A DNA stretch of 64,000 bases from Bryopsis sp. KO-2023 (taxonomy: Eukaryota > Chlorophyta > Ulvophyceae > Bryopsidales > Bryopsidaceae). The position numbers and the translations under genes were made by a program. The notes under the pieces are model-generated. The model was not told where the DNA came from, searched no databases, and worked only from the letters and a program-made list of their open reading frames with translations. The DNA is taken from assembly GCA_030272585.1 (NCBI GenBank), contig BSYQ01000007.1, forward strand, positions 996,001 through 1,060,000, given 5' to 3'. Below are positions 49,033 through 60,961 of this stretch, in pieces (within the stretch, counting starts at the first letter, position 1; each line of letters opens with the position of its first letter).

Positions 49033-50872
49033 CTGATTGGTCGAGGAGATACTCAATCGTGTCCACTCTGCCGGATGTTGGTGCTGCCATCATCAAATAA
49101 GTGCGTCCCTTGTGGTTTTTCAGACCCACACTTGCCCCTGCAAGAAAAAACCAAAAAAAATCTCACGGGGTTGTTTGTCTTCACCAATTCAATAGCCATT
49201 CATTCACTATGAATGACTCGCTACATAAGAGGGCCCCTAAAAATTTAAGTCTAAATAGCGTGTCTCGTTGAGGGATCTCACAGTGTAAGATACTATGCTG
49301 CTCCTTCTTTCCATGCCCCTTTTTTCGCTCTTCATGTAAGACACCAGGCACATAGTATGATTTGATCTATCAATCACAAGTATTGTGAACTTTTTTTCAG
49401 AACATCTCTTCCAATAAGGAAACTTAATCCCTTTTTTTCCTTTGTTGTGTCTTTTTCATGCAACCTGAAACTGCTTTGAACAGTTGGATTTCCCTGAATC
49501 AAGCCCACAGGAAATCATCCTGTTACACAGGCCTGTGCCAAACATTCTTAGCACTGTCTACCCAAAAATTATCATCTCGTCTGAGACTTCTCACGAATTT
49601 TCCACAGTGCCCATGTCATGCTCACATAGACCCACCCTTTTTTTCACCAGCGAGGTATTTTGAAATTAAAAAAACAACACATCCCATCTCACAATCCTAC
49701 CAAAACTTTTCAATGAAGGCATGCTCTTCTAAGAGTAATGTGGGGCCTGTTTATCTCTACCCACAGTTTTAATACCACTGGGCTGTTACAGAATATATTT
49801 TTATTGTATTGATGCAGCAGCCTGCTTGTCTAGGTGCCCCAGTTGTAGTTCACATATGTGTGTCAGAGTCTCATGGCATTAACTGGGTGGAACACATAGG
49901 TGGTCCCTTTCAATCGTCACCTGCTTCTATCAGCGCCTTGACAATATGAAAGTGACCTGAGTAACTTCCAGATGCAATAATACTCAATGGAGTCTCGTGC
50001 TTATGCGGGGCAATAACATTGGCCTAATAAGCCCAGATTTCGAATTATAAACCAAGAAAATCTGGTCCCAAGCTCTTTTTTTCTTTAAAAAACAGAAAGA
50101 AAACGAGTGATCATGGACCTTCTCTGACATTTCCATCATCCAAGCTTAACCAAAAAAGAGTTTAAAAAAAGGCATACTCTCCAATGATTCTATTTATTTT
50201 GGGGGAAGGGGAATTCAATTTCCAGTGACTGACCTGAAATTGTCTTGAGAGTTCAGCTGCAACATCCTTCGATCCTTCCGAAACCGCAAATTCCAACTCT
50301 GTAGCGTCAGGCCACTCTTGGCAAGTGTTTCCTATCCAAATAGTCTCTATTTTCGTTTTGTATGTCGGGCTTCGTTTTGCAAATTGCAAGCCAATTCGTT
50401 TTGCAAGATATTCAACCAACTCCTCTCTTCCCAACTCTGATGCTGACCACAGTGGGGAAAGTCCCTTACCGTCTTCCAAATCCACAGTTGCTCCTAAATG
50501 AACAATGCTCAGTTGACATGGAAAGATTCAACAAAAAGTGATTCAAAAAATCAGAGCAGAGTGGATATTTGCATGACGAAAATACCAGGTTGCAGAAATG
50601 GATGCTCTCTTCAATGCTAGAGCTCACCACAAATCTAGAAACGGTATTCCATCGGTCTTAATTGTAAGGGTACATATAATATTTTTGATTTTACAATTTC
50701 CGTGTCTGTAGTCACCACAGGAAATTCTATATTCTCGTATGGGAAAACTCACAGGTTCCAAAAAGATAAGTTCTGTTGATCAGAGAAATACCTCGACTGT
50801 CTCAGCATCACCCTCCACAGTTGCACTGAAAAGTTTTTCATTCAGTCCGCTGCAAATTTTCCGGCATTTGGC
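49033..50872 (-). CDS. Ankyrin-repeat protein (partial model, at least four exons)
   Basis: Exons recognised: 50792-50872 (NEKLFSATVEGDAETVE), 50234-50493 (GATVDLEDGKGLSPLWSASE and on), 49921-50023 (ETPLSIIASGSYSGHFHIVK region) and 49033-49137 (ASVGLKNHKGRTYLMMAAPT region). Exons two to four join in phase across GT-AG borders and give canonical ankyrin register: ...ALIEAG|ASVGLKNHKGRTYLMMAA...VDTIEYLLDQSG. Between the first two listed exons the phases disagree, so a very short exon is probably missing. The last exon ends in a donor, so more exons lie downstream; I could not find them. The start is not identified. Ankyrin repeats bind other proteins; the partner is unknown. Confidence 0.6.
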
Positions 50873-51800
50873 CTGCTGTTTTCAAAACAAAAGACAAGGA
50901 TGAAAAAGACAGAAAATAAAGCAAATCACTTTGGCTATCGAAAACAGGGTTGTGGAGCTGATTTGTGAAGTCACCTATTCCATACAGAAAATAGCATTCA
51001 ACTGAACAAGTATCACTCTTGATAATTAATTTCTGTTCGATTGCTTAAGATCACGAGAAGGGTGCCAGAGGACAGGTCGATTCAGTGAAAGCTCTAAGTC
51101 TCTTTCAGCTTCGGCTAGCTTGACTTCAAATATAATCGATAGGGAAGAAAGCTTGATGTTTTTTTGGCCTTGTTGGCTGCTGGAAAGATTGCATGTAGTT
51201 TTCGGAATTTTGGGGCTCAGATGGGTTGTGTTCTCGATCCAATGGAACAGATTATACCCATAACGATGATGAAATGTGAGAATTCGTCCAGAGCTGAAAC
51301 GGGTCTGACTCAATCGATTTCAAAGTTTAGAGTGTGTGCATGGGGAAGTGTGTCAGGGGGGAGTAAAGCGAAATTTTGAAGATCGCCAGAACATGTCTGC
51401 TTTCTTCTTTCATTTTTTTCTTTTCACTAAGGCAGTACAATGTGAATGTTTATTCTGTGAAACATCATGGATCAAATTTAAATTGGTTCGCCTCAACAGC
51501 GAAGTTCCTATCCGCTCGCTGAGATTAATCATGACTAACTGATCACTTGGGGTGTGCCGAGTTGTACAGTCACAGCAGTGCCCCAACAAACGAAAATCAT
51601 CAGTGCTTCCTTACGAGGTGGATAGCACCTGGCCTCAGCAAGTCCACATCTGTGTTTTGTTCGATCAAACCCATCCAAAAGTAAAGAGGTCATGTTTTTT
51701 GGCGACCCATTAAATGTACATCCAACTCCTGCCATTCAGCTCCTCCCAAGTCTGACCGTTACACCGTTACACGACTCATTCACCCATCACAAAAACTGTC
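50873..51800. other. Spacer upstream of the ankyrin gene
   Basis: A helix-like minus-strand segment (KLAEAERDLELSLNRP, about 51080-51130) might be an upstream exon of the ankyrin gene, but I could not place its borders. Otherwise nothing is evident. Confidence 0.35.
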
Positions 51801-53258
51801 CTATCTGTGACTCCCAGGCTTCATCATTTTGTACCCCTTTCCTTTCCCTGGTGGACCCTGGTGTTGCTGATGTCTGTATATCCAGTTCGACTGGTGGGCG
51901 GTGCTCTTCACTTTCTGAGGCCTGCTGGAATCTTTTACCACCTTGTCGAGCTTCATTTTCTCGACCTTTTTGCGGGCCTGCATCCCCCTGGTGGCGGCTT
52001 GTATTGTCGTCGCTGCTCTTTCCTCGGCCCCTTGGGTCAACCCTTTGGAGGTCTGGGTCGAGGGTCCCTGGGATGATGCAGGCCGTCTCTCTTTCCCCCC
52101 ATCCTCGCTTGACCGGGTTGGAATTACCATGACAGAGGGGCCTTCATCTATTTCTTCTGCACACCGGCTTTGGATATCCCTGCGTGTCTTATGTCCACGG
52201 TAGTTGGCTTGAATACGAGTGGCAGCTTTTTCTTCCGAGATAGTTTCCCCCGCTCCACTTGTGCTTGAGGCGACCCTAGCTTCTTCGGCTGGTAGTACGC
52301 GCTCAGTTGGCGAGCCCACTGCGGCTGCTGGAGTGTCGCTCACGATGCACAACATAACTTGGACAGGGCAAGCTTCTTGCTGTGGTGCATTGGATGGTGT
52401 TGTTTCAAGCTCCACAGCCGGTCCAGGAGATGACTCTTGTTCAGGCAATCTATGATGCTCGGCCAAACTGGACTGCCTTGACTTCTTTTTTTGCAAGGTC
52501 TCCAATGTCTTTCGAGTCGTCTCAGAAACACGCAGCGCCTTTTTGGTTTCTATGACTTGGTAGCGGAGTTCGTTCTCTTTTTCCACAAGGTTGCTCCTCA
52601 ATCCATCAATTTGCCTCTGGAGCGACTCTTTTTCCTTGCGAACTCCTGACAAGAGATACTTGAACGCTTTGGCGTCCGTTTCGTTTTTCTTCACCAGCAC
52701 TTCCACATTGTGCTCGAGAGTGCAGATTTCGCGTTTCTGTTTGGTGATCACTGCGCGTTGAGCCTCTGAGGTCGTGGAAAAGTTCGTTTTCTTCTGGGTC
52801 ATCTTGAGCTGGAGTCGCAGTTTCCGAATCTCATCGTTGTAGCGAGTGAAGTGCTTCCGCTGATCGGTAATCATTCTTTCCGCGATGGAGGATTTCGTCT
52901 TGTACTTTCTGACTTTGTCCACAAGCATCTTGTTGTCCTCCAAAATGGCGCGCATTCTGGGCGGCATGTCTGCCCGTTGAAGCGAAGTGAAGAGCTCCCC
53001 TTGTCTGGTTGCGCCCTCCTTTTGCTGAAAGTGATACAGCATTTTCTCCACACCATGTTTTTCATCCCTCAGACGATCGAGCTCGACTTTCCGTGAAGCA
53101 GCCACGTTTTCAAGCGCGCTAATGTAGTCCTGGAGCTCGCCCATTATTCCCAGAGTCCGAACCCCCGTCCCCGTTTGTGTGACCGACAGCAAGTTCGCGG
53201 GCGAAGCGCCCCGGGGCCCGGCTTTCTGTTTGGGCATGTTGCGGCCTCCAGAGTGCAA
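51801..53258 (-). CDS. Coiled-coil protein with two IQ motifs, lebercilin-like
   Basis: Single-exon frame of 485 codons. Residues about 40-260 are a long, charged coiled coil. The part around 135-157 (RKHFTRYNDEIRKLRLQLKM) resembles the core of the lebercilin domain, a ciliary and basal-body family; that family call is tentative. IQ motifs lie at about 346-362 (ATRIQANYRGHKTRR) and 415-432 (AATTIQAATRGMQARKK) and would bind calmodulin or a related light chain. The linker 265-340 and the basic C-terminus are probably disordered. The start could be Met1, Met8 (MPKQKAGPRG) or Met39; the first is used here. There is no signal peptide or membrane segment, so it is probably cytoskeletal or axonemal. 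Confidence 0.75.
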   Translation of the reverse strand: MHSGGRNMPKQKAGPRGASPANLLSVTQTGTGVRTLGIMGELQDYISALENVAASRKVELDRLRDEKHGVEKMLYHFQQKEGATRQGELFTSLQRADMPPRMRAILEDNKMLVDKVRKYKTKSSIAERMITDQRKHFTRYNDEIRKLRLQLKMTQKKTNFSTTSEAQRAVITKQKREICTLEHNVEVLVKKNETDAKAFKYLLSGVRKEKESLQRQIDGLRSNLVEKENELRYQVIETKKALRVSETTRKTLETLQKKKSRQSSLAEHHRLPEQESSPGPAVELETTPSNAPQQEACPVQVMLCIVSDTPAAAVGSPTERVLPAEEARVASSTSGAGETISEEKAATRIQANYRGHKTRRDIQSRCAEEIDEGPSVMVIPTRSSEDGGKERRPASSQGPSTQTSKGLTQGAEERAATTIQAATRGMQARKKVEKMKLDKVVKDSSRPQKVKSTAHQSNWIYRHQQHQGPPGKGKGYKMMKPGSHR

Positions 53259-54304
53259 TTTTGAGTTTCTGGTCCGATGTCGAGTACTGCTGAGCAGACT
53301 CTCGATTCACCCTCTGCACAAGAAGTTTAAATGGACGGTTGTTGGTGGGTCTAGAACAAAAACAGCAACTCAATTCTCATTTCACTAACCCGATGCGCCG
53401 CCAGACACAAAAATCAATGCAAACAATGATGAACACAAACGATGAGGCTTGAACTACAAATCACGTTGCTCCTTGACCCACACTCGCAGGCCCATTCTCT
53501 CTTCGCAACAGTACAGAATAGTCAACTTCTGGTCAACCCGACCCAACAACTGGCCCAACCGAAGGACAGGTTGGCACGGAACTGCAGTTGTATGGAGACT
53601 GCTCCGCGTCGAAAACTGTCAGCGACCCTGGCCGCCAGTTGATGCTTTGCATCATTGGGTGGACAAACCGCCAGTTGCAAAGTACTATTGGACCGTGTTT
53701 AGGCATAAAATGTGGGTTAAGAGAACACATGTTTGTAGCCTTGTCTGAGTTTTCTGACATCAACACGAGTTCACTGCAGTTTCGCATGGCAGAAAGGTTG
53801 CTCGTCTTCCCCAACCCCCAGCTGTGGGTTTGTAAACAGATTCCTAAGATTCTATGAGGCCGGTTTTAAAGATACGATGAGCATCCCTTCTTCTGGTTCG
53901 AAAAAGGGATGCTCTTGCTATGATCTTGGAGTCGGTTTTTTTTTTTTTTGAAAATGAAGCTCCCCCCCAAGTGTGACCTCTTCCGGTTGAAATTTTGTCT
54001 GTATCAAGTTGATGATCCTTTTTGGTGGTTGTAAGACCATTCTGTGTTAGGACCCCATGGGTAAGCGACGAAACGAAACAGCAAGAAACAATCACTAAAA
54101 TTATCTGGTATACGAAAATTCAATGTTTACACAAGCAATTCTTGACAGAGCAAAAAGTAATTCCCTGACGCCACCCCAGAAACAAAAAAAAGCACTAAAT
54201 TTTAGGAAGACGTTTCTTCAACATATTCCATCAAGCGACGTTCGCAACAAAACCTTCATTTTTACCCCTTAATGATATAAAACACAACCCCCGCAATTCA
54301 ATTC
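53259..54304. other. Spacer between the transporter and the IQ gene
   Basis: No gene seen. A small hairpin with 11-bp arms (GAGCATCCCTT at 53879-53889, complement at 53904-53914) is the only structure noted. It presumably holds the 3' untranslated region of the transporter and the promoter of the IQ gene. Confidence 0.5.
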
Positions 54305-57300
54305 TCAAAAGACAAATATCAAGCCTACTAACGTCCCAATAACATAGAAAACGGCTGCAACTGGGGCAGTTTTTTTAATGAATTCTCCTTCGCTCTCTTC
54401 CAATCCCAATACAGTTCTAGCACTGATAATGTTGTTGATGCAAATCATGTTCCCCAGAGTACCCCCCATGCTCTGTAAAGCAAGCAAACTGGTGATGGGC
54501 CTATCCATTTTTATCGCAGCCACCTTCTGTACGGTTCCAAAAGTCAAGTTGCTCACAGTCGTCGAACCCTGAACGGAATTCAATAAAGGTTGATAAAAAT
54601 ATACATTGAAACGAAATCACAAATTCCTTGTTTTAAATTTTTCTTGATTTGATGCGCTCGACACTGCAATCATGAACACTCACCGAAAAGAAACTCCCAA
54701 GAGCTCCGACCAGCGGAGAAAAGACAATGAATCCATCTTTGAGAGCATCCGCCAGGACTGATCCGATGATGAAAGCAGGTGAGCCATTTCCTCCCTTACG
54801 AATCAAGCTGACCAACACCAATGCTCCAACGAGCGCCACCACGATGCTCTTCACCCGAAGGATGGTTTCCAAAAATGGAGCCCTCCATGACAGACCCGCT
54901 TGAATATCACTGCCCCCCACAAAAAAAAAGGAAACAGAAGACCTCACCACTGGATCCACGCTTTCCTTACAGAGTAACATGCTAATGACACCTGCCTATA
55001 GCTCAGGACTCAGCAGGTTTGAAATCAAATGAGATGCTACGGCCAAAAACAAGAAAGTTATGGCTGTTCATGTGCAGTGAGGCAATCGATTCCGGGAGGT
55101 ATCGTCAGACACACCTTCGAAACATTGCCAGGGTAATGCAAGAAACCGCCACGAAGGGGAGGATGAACGGAACGTAGAGCAGCTGAAACCGCCAGGAGGC
55201 AGAATCTTCATCCAGGACGTCGTTCAACTCGACCACCAAAGCACTAGACAGTCGTAATTCCCCCATGCTACCGAATTGAATTCCGAAACTGTGGCTGTCG
55301 CTCTGCAGCTGGCCCTTGATCCCGATCTGTGGCACTCTGGTCAGAATCAGCATCAATACGGTTCCCCACAACGGAAACGTTCGACAGATTCCGTTCACAA
55401 GAGGGGACCTTTCGTTGCCCCAATCGTCCATGATTTCCAAGCCAGCCTGGAGACTGAGCATTTCCTCCTGTGGCAGTGCATGACTGCCGATGGAGCCGCC
55501 AGCATTGCTGTCGGCCAAAGTCAGCTCATCGTACTGCACAGATTCGGGCGGGGCTTCTTCATCGATCCCGGTTTGCATTCCCCTACTGACCAGCCTCTTT
55601 CTGAAGTTCATGGGGCTGTATGTGATGGGAAACAACATGGGGTTCCTCAGCTGCTTGGGTTTCACCGACGGCAATGCAAAGAAGTCCCCTGGGGCAGATT
55701 CGAACGAATCCGTCCTGTCCACGCGGGGGTCCATATACAGAGTGGCGACTTGGATGCTGTTTCTTCTGGGCCCAACGCCGACCGAGGTAGGAGTGCTCGA
55801 TCGCTGGCCTCCAATTGATATAGGAATGCTGTTCCTTCTGGGGCTGGGTTGGGGTGTGGTTGAAGGGAAAACCGGTGGTAAGCTTGGCGTGGTTTCGTGG
55901 TCGTCATCTTCACCGTGGGTTTGCATGACTTGATCTTTCAGGGGGTGATCTTTCACTAACGGAGAGAGGCCCGCTGGGGCTTCTTCCAGACCGATGCCTT
56001 TTCGAGCCAATGCTGCAGTGATTCCGGTGCCAATCAAGCCCCCTGTGGATTCCCGAAAGGAACAAACGTAAACAAGCCATATCTGTAGCAAGGCCAGAAA
56101 AGCTCTACTTGTTTCTGGAAGGAAAGTCATGCAAACTTGACATGCATGCGGTAAGGAATGCTTTTGAGCATCGCAGAGAAGGAGAAAAGGTGAATGTTTC
56201 ATTATAAGTATGAGGTGGAGACCCCCCACCTCGATCCACAATGTGGAAAAATTAAAGATTTCTTATCTAGTTGATTATGCAAGTACGGAAACAATGAATC
56301 TTACGAAAATATCACACAAATCACACTTTGCACCCCCCTCCCCTTTCTATTAATGGTATCAAAAATATGAGCAGATGGCATGCCTCAACGTTGCATGCGA
56401 TGTCTCACCAAGAATCGAGCTGAATTCGTACGAAACGTAGGAAAGGGCCACCGCTGGAATCACGCATGAAAGAATGCTCAAAAACACGAAGACCTTGCTC
56501 CTCCAAAGGTATTTGTAGGGCACCAAGAAGCCAGCAGCAATAATGGGTATCACCAAAGCAGCCACCCCATCGATGACCGAAACACGAAAACTGACTTCCA
56601 GAAGGTCTTTCGTTTTCAAATCCAGGCCATCGAATCCGAACCATATCGGGGTACCCACAGCACCTACAATCAGCGCAGTAAAAAAAACAAACAAGAATAA
56701 GCCCTGGAGATTCATGTTCATTAGGAAAACCACTTGCACCTCTTTCCATTGTTTTCCACAGATGTTGCGAGCAATGCTACAGCGTGGATTCGAAATTTGA
56801 CCAAATTATCCAAGCAGACCTGCCTTCTTACCGTATGGGGTCGCCAGGGTATTCATTATGAGAACACAAACCACTGCATTGAATGCTGGATGTCCCAACT
56901 CAACAAGCATGGGGGCAGCCAAAGCAACAGGGGTTCCGAATCCGGAAGCTCCTGTGAACACATCGCCCAAAATCAAACATCCATCAGCATTGTTGCAAAT
57001 GCTGTCCTTTTGGGCATCATGAGTATTCATTTTTGCACAAATTAGTCGTTCAGATGTGTTGTGGGTATGAGGGTTTCCACTTCCTTTTCTCTTTCAAAGA
57101 AAAAAAATGGGGAAAACCCCAGAACAAACCACGACAGTGCGTGCCCCAAACAGGTTTCTGATTAGACATATATATCAAGGATGATAGTTTGGAAAAGATA
57201 TGCACACACACAGTACGATACCTTCAATCAAGTAAGCAAATGCCCATCCAATCAAGAAAATTTCAGCCACGGGATGTCCTCCAGAAAGACTTTTGATCTT

Positions 57301-57844
57301 TTGAATTATCCAGGGCAGACACTGCACACCAAAACACACACTTTTGGGTTTCTACGAAAACATGAGGGGTTGCTGCTCAAACCCAAACACCAATCCTTGG
57401 CTTGATGGGCATCTAGTGATGATACCAATTTTTTTAAGCTTGCCCCCGGCTTTTTTCAGCTCATTTTCACCTCAAAAAATCCACCACAACATTTTCTTTC
57501 AAGGAAAAAGCGATTTTTCGAGTGAGGGGGAGAGTTTTTCCCACCATGGTATGTTGCATGGTCGAAAAAAGCAGAATGGCTCCGGCGATAATGGACAGTG
57601 GGGTCAGAGCATCCAGCACTCCAATCACAACAGCAGCATGGACTTCATTCGCCGGTGACCCCAGATAAGCCAATCTTACAAACCACATCATCACTGCAGC
57701 CACCGGTAGAGAAGTGACCGTGGGGACCCTCAATTTTTGACTCAAGGTCACCACCATCAAGAAAACCAACGGAAGAACACACAGAATGACATCGGCTGCA
57801 TCCCCCCAAGGCCCCCCAATCGGCTCGTCACTCAGGGTGGACAT
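54305..57844 (-). CDS. L-lactate permease family transporter (LctP/LldP-like), seven exons
   Basis: Exons: 57545-57844, 57222-57321, 56832-56951, 56409-56663, 55115-56042, 54684-54909 and 54305-54568. All six introns (115-366 bp) are GT-AG and phase-consistent, giving 730 residues. Family hallmarks are IEG-ASGFGTPVALAAP (about 132-146, the EGAxGFGxP signature), NTLATPYGAVGTP, LADALKDGF and, at 644 onward, GSTTVSNLTFGTVQ. Bacterial members are about 550 residues. The excess is a hydrophilic segment of about 195 residues (280-475) with two RRNS sites (327-330, 351-354) that look like basophilic-kinase targets. The protein should be a multipass proton-coupled importer or exporter of lactate or related 2-hydroxy acids; membrane location is not shown by sequence. 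An acceptor-like site 12 bp before the ATG suggests a 5'UTR intron. Confidence 0.88.
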
Positions 57845-58959
57845 TGTGAAGTTTTTCTGAACAAAAAAAAAATCAGCTTTGACATCAGCTTTGATTTGCA
57901 ACTGCAGCATCAACAGCAGAAACAAGGGGTGGATTTTCTTTGAGCATTTTCTTTGGGAGGGGGTTACTAAGTCTGAGGGGGGGGCAAGCAAGTATGGATT
58001 CTTCGTGTTGCTGCCAGTTGTGCTCCCTAATGTCGAAAGTGTGTGGACTCATCGATGTTATCCGCACTCAAGAAACTCATTTGCGCTTGGCGTTCTTACC
58101 CAAGGAATTTATGCACGCGTTACCCTCCCCCACACCAAAAAAATATGCTGCGAAGGTCACTTTGAACTGATCAACACTACTCGCTTCGGTTCGCCACCGA
58201 CAAAGCCACAAAGCCACTTATGGCGCTCTGTGTTGGAGACTCTCAGTCCGTTGAGAACAAGAGGCCAGCATGACGTAATTGTTGTTCGACTTCCGGGTTC
58301 TGATCGGTTTCTGTGGATGACTGAGGCGGCGGCGCAGCAGACGTCACGGGCCGTCTCGGAAATGACGTCCATGGCGGTGCTGGGCATGATTTTGATTCCG
58401 ATGCCCAAGAAATCGAACGTGTTTATCGATTTTCTCAAGACACTTTGTTTCAATTGATGTTGCTGGCTGATGGGGCCCTTTCCCCGTGATTCGTCTTTTG
58501 AAAACATCCAGGATGCTTCCGGCTAATGTCGAAGCCAAAGGGGTTTCGACAGCGAATAGAGGGAGTGAGGAGGAGAGCAGCCGGACGAACTCGACGCATT
58601 TCCGTCTTTAGAAATTGCGAATCAAATTCAATGCATTTTCATGCCTGGAAGCTATCGCGTTTGTGGAAAAGCCTAAACAATTTGTTTTTTGCCAGAAAAA
58701 CAAAATCCAAAGGGCATTCCACAAATGAATTCGAGAACCCAGACACAACACAACCAAATTGTGAAAAAAAGAGTAGCATTACATGTCATCTCATTTCTTA
58801 AAACTCAAAATAGTTACCCATTCATACTCAGATACAATTACACCATACCCCCCCCCCCCAGTTTCTCTCGTGATCCCACCTAGTCCCTTGGTCTTGTCAG
58901 AATAGCCCTTCTCAAAAACAGGCCATCTCATTAATGCACAATATCTAAACCAAAAAAAA
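57845..58959. other. Spacer upstream of the transporter
   Basis: Probable promoter and leader of the transporter plus the 3' region of the carboxypeptidase. Minus-strand frames at 58157-58538 do not look like a known protein; a 5' untranslated exon here is possible. Confidence 0.4.
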
Positions 58960-60691
58960 TTAGGAAGCGGCAAACATCATCTCCTTGTCCCCGGCCACCC
59001 AACTATTCAAAGATACCCTCTCCACCGATGGGGCCACAGGTTTGAAAGATTTCTTTTCCAAAAATCGAGTGATCATATCGAGGCTCCTCTCGGGCTGGTC
59101 CATCGGCACCATGTGCCCAGCATCATTCACTTTGACGAAAACCAAGTCCTTATCTTTGGTCTCTTTGACAACTCCAGCAGTTTTTCCATCCACTTCCCAG
59201 TCGAAATCCTCACCTGCCAGCCATTCGCTCGAACCCTTCCACTTCAAGCTATCAACCCACCGCCTGTTCCCCAACCAGTTGCAAATCAAATCCTTCTCTC
59301 CAGCATAGATCAGCACTCTGATGCCATCCTCCAGCAGCTGGTGGACATCATCCTGGTAGTTATACATCCAGTCGCCCATCATCTGGCTGTAAACCGTCTT
59401 GCTGCACTCCACCCAGTCTTTTCGTACCCCAAGCTCTTTCTTCACCTTCCCTTGGTTCAAATATTCGTCCATCAGCGAGAAATCGTAGCACAAGCTCCCT
59501 TTGCAATGCTTTCGGATGTCGTAATAGTTCATCCCTTGATTCGCCGACAAGATGGGTGAAAACTGCGTGGTCTGGCAGTATATCAACGCTCCAGTGCAGA
59601 AGAAAGATAATCTGGCACACATTTCGATGCCCATCTTGCAGTAACCGTAGTGGTACTTCATGGTGTCGTGCGTCTCTTTGGAGATGAGGTCATTCTGGAC
59701 AGCGAAGTCGGAGTAAGCATCATATTGGATCTTGGGATTGGTCAGGCCATTTCCGATGCCAATACCAGCCAGCTTGATGGCTGCTTCTCCCTTCTTCAAG
59801 TTCTTGTTGGCTTCGTTGATTCGAAAAGCGATGGCTGGGACGTAGTGACCTATAGCATGGCAGCAAACCACACACTTTTATTGAAACAAGTTTCGGGTTA
59901 TGATGAGAAACTCATATATCATATATATATAATATACAATAGACATAAGTCTATTTGGGTTCAGCACAAGGAGTTGCTAGGGTTTCTAGGGCTTGCCCTA
60001 TGATCGAAAAGGGGATCGCAGCCTGACCACCCATCAGCGATACTAGGCATAGAAACGGTGCGACCAAGAGGTTTCCAAGCGTACCAGCATAAGATTCCCC
60101 AGTCACGTAGAAATCCCTGTCAGCCATATCGGGATGCGCCAAGTAGAACTCCCTCATGAACTCCAGGACGTCCAGCGCAACACCATCCTGACTGCTGGAG
60201 CGAGCATCAGCACCTGAACTGCTGTACGAAAAACCAGTTCCTGTGGGTTGATCGATAAAGACCATGTTGCTGACCGAGTCCCACCCGTCCTCTCGTAAGG
60301 ATAGGGTCAAGTCGTCATCGATCTTGTAAGGCCCCTGCTCAAAGAAGACGCCCATCTCCGAAGAGCATCCAGGACCGCCGTTGGTCCACAGCACCAAAGG
60401 GCTCTTGTCCTTGTTGGTTCGAGATTGGAAAAAGAAGTAGAACATGTGGGCATCCTCGGTACCGCTCAGTTTGAAGTAACCCGCGCTGTGTTTCGGGGGG
60501 TCGACGACGGGGAGGTCGCCATTAGCCTCAGGCAGGAAGTCGAAAAACTCCCCAACGGAAGAGGTCGCTTTAGACTCTTCGACGGCACCGGCATTGTGGC
60601 CCAATAGATTTATTCGCTTCTCGACGAGGCGATCGGATGCGGTGGCGCACCCGAGGAGGCCAACAAGCGTGCACAGTGCGATAAACTTCAT
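58960..60691 (-). CDS. Serine carboxypeptidase, peptidase family S10
   Basis: Two exons, 60085-60691 and 58960-59849, with a 235-bp GT-AG intron that splits the last Gly codon of GESYAG; joined in phase they give 498 residues. Residues 1 to about 18 (MKFIALCTLVGLLGCATA) are a signal peptide. WTNGGPGCSS at 102-111 forms the oxyanion-hole region. The catalytic triad is visible: Ser200 in GESYAG, Asp389 in YAGEKDLICNWLGN and His448 in DAGHMVPMDQP. Several cysteines in 273-353 are as expected for disulfides. Family members remove C-terminal residues from peptides at acidic pH in vacuoles or lysosomes, or outside the cell. Length and motifs are normal, so it should be active. Confidence 0.95.
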
Positions 60692-60961
60692 GGTTGTGTG
60701 GTAAAGACAGCAAGAAAAAGCTCACCTTCAGCTCCAACCGGAACATATCTCATTAAAGTACTGAATCCGTATGACAAGACGGTCGACACATGACTGACAA
60801 ATGGATTGCTGTCTGGCGGGCTGGACTCCAGCGGCGGCTGTTGATGGGTGACTCAAGATCACAGGAAACGTCGAAAAATCGCTGGCAAAACGCTGATCGA
60901 AACCTGTGACGCGCTGTATCGAGGTCAGATACGCATGCAGTGTGGTCCGTCACTTTTGGAA
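60692..60961. promoter_or_regulatory. Upstream region of the carboxypeptidase gene
   Basis: About 270 bp lie between the start codon and the inverted-repeat element at 60962, so the promoter probably lies here. I recognise no defined motif. Confidence 0.25.

Noticed and set aside
53119..53373. Overlapping short frames around the start of the IQ gene
   Set aside because: They are shadows of the 485-codon frame without protein character.
54305..57844. Bacterial contamination as the source of the lactate permease
   Set aside because: Six GT-AG introns interrupt the frame in phase, which excludes a bacterial contig.
58157..58538. Minus-strand frames upstream of the transporter (116 and 64 codons)
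   Set aside because: They do not resemble the transporter N-terminus or any family I know, and have no fitting splice junction to it.
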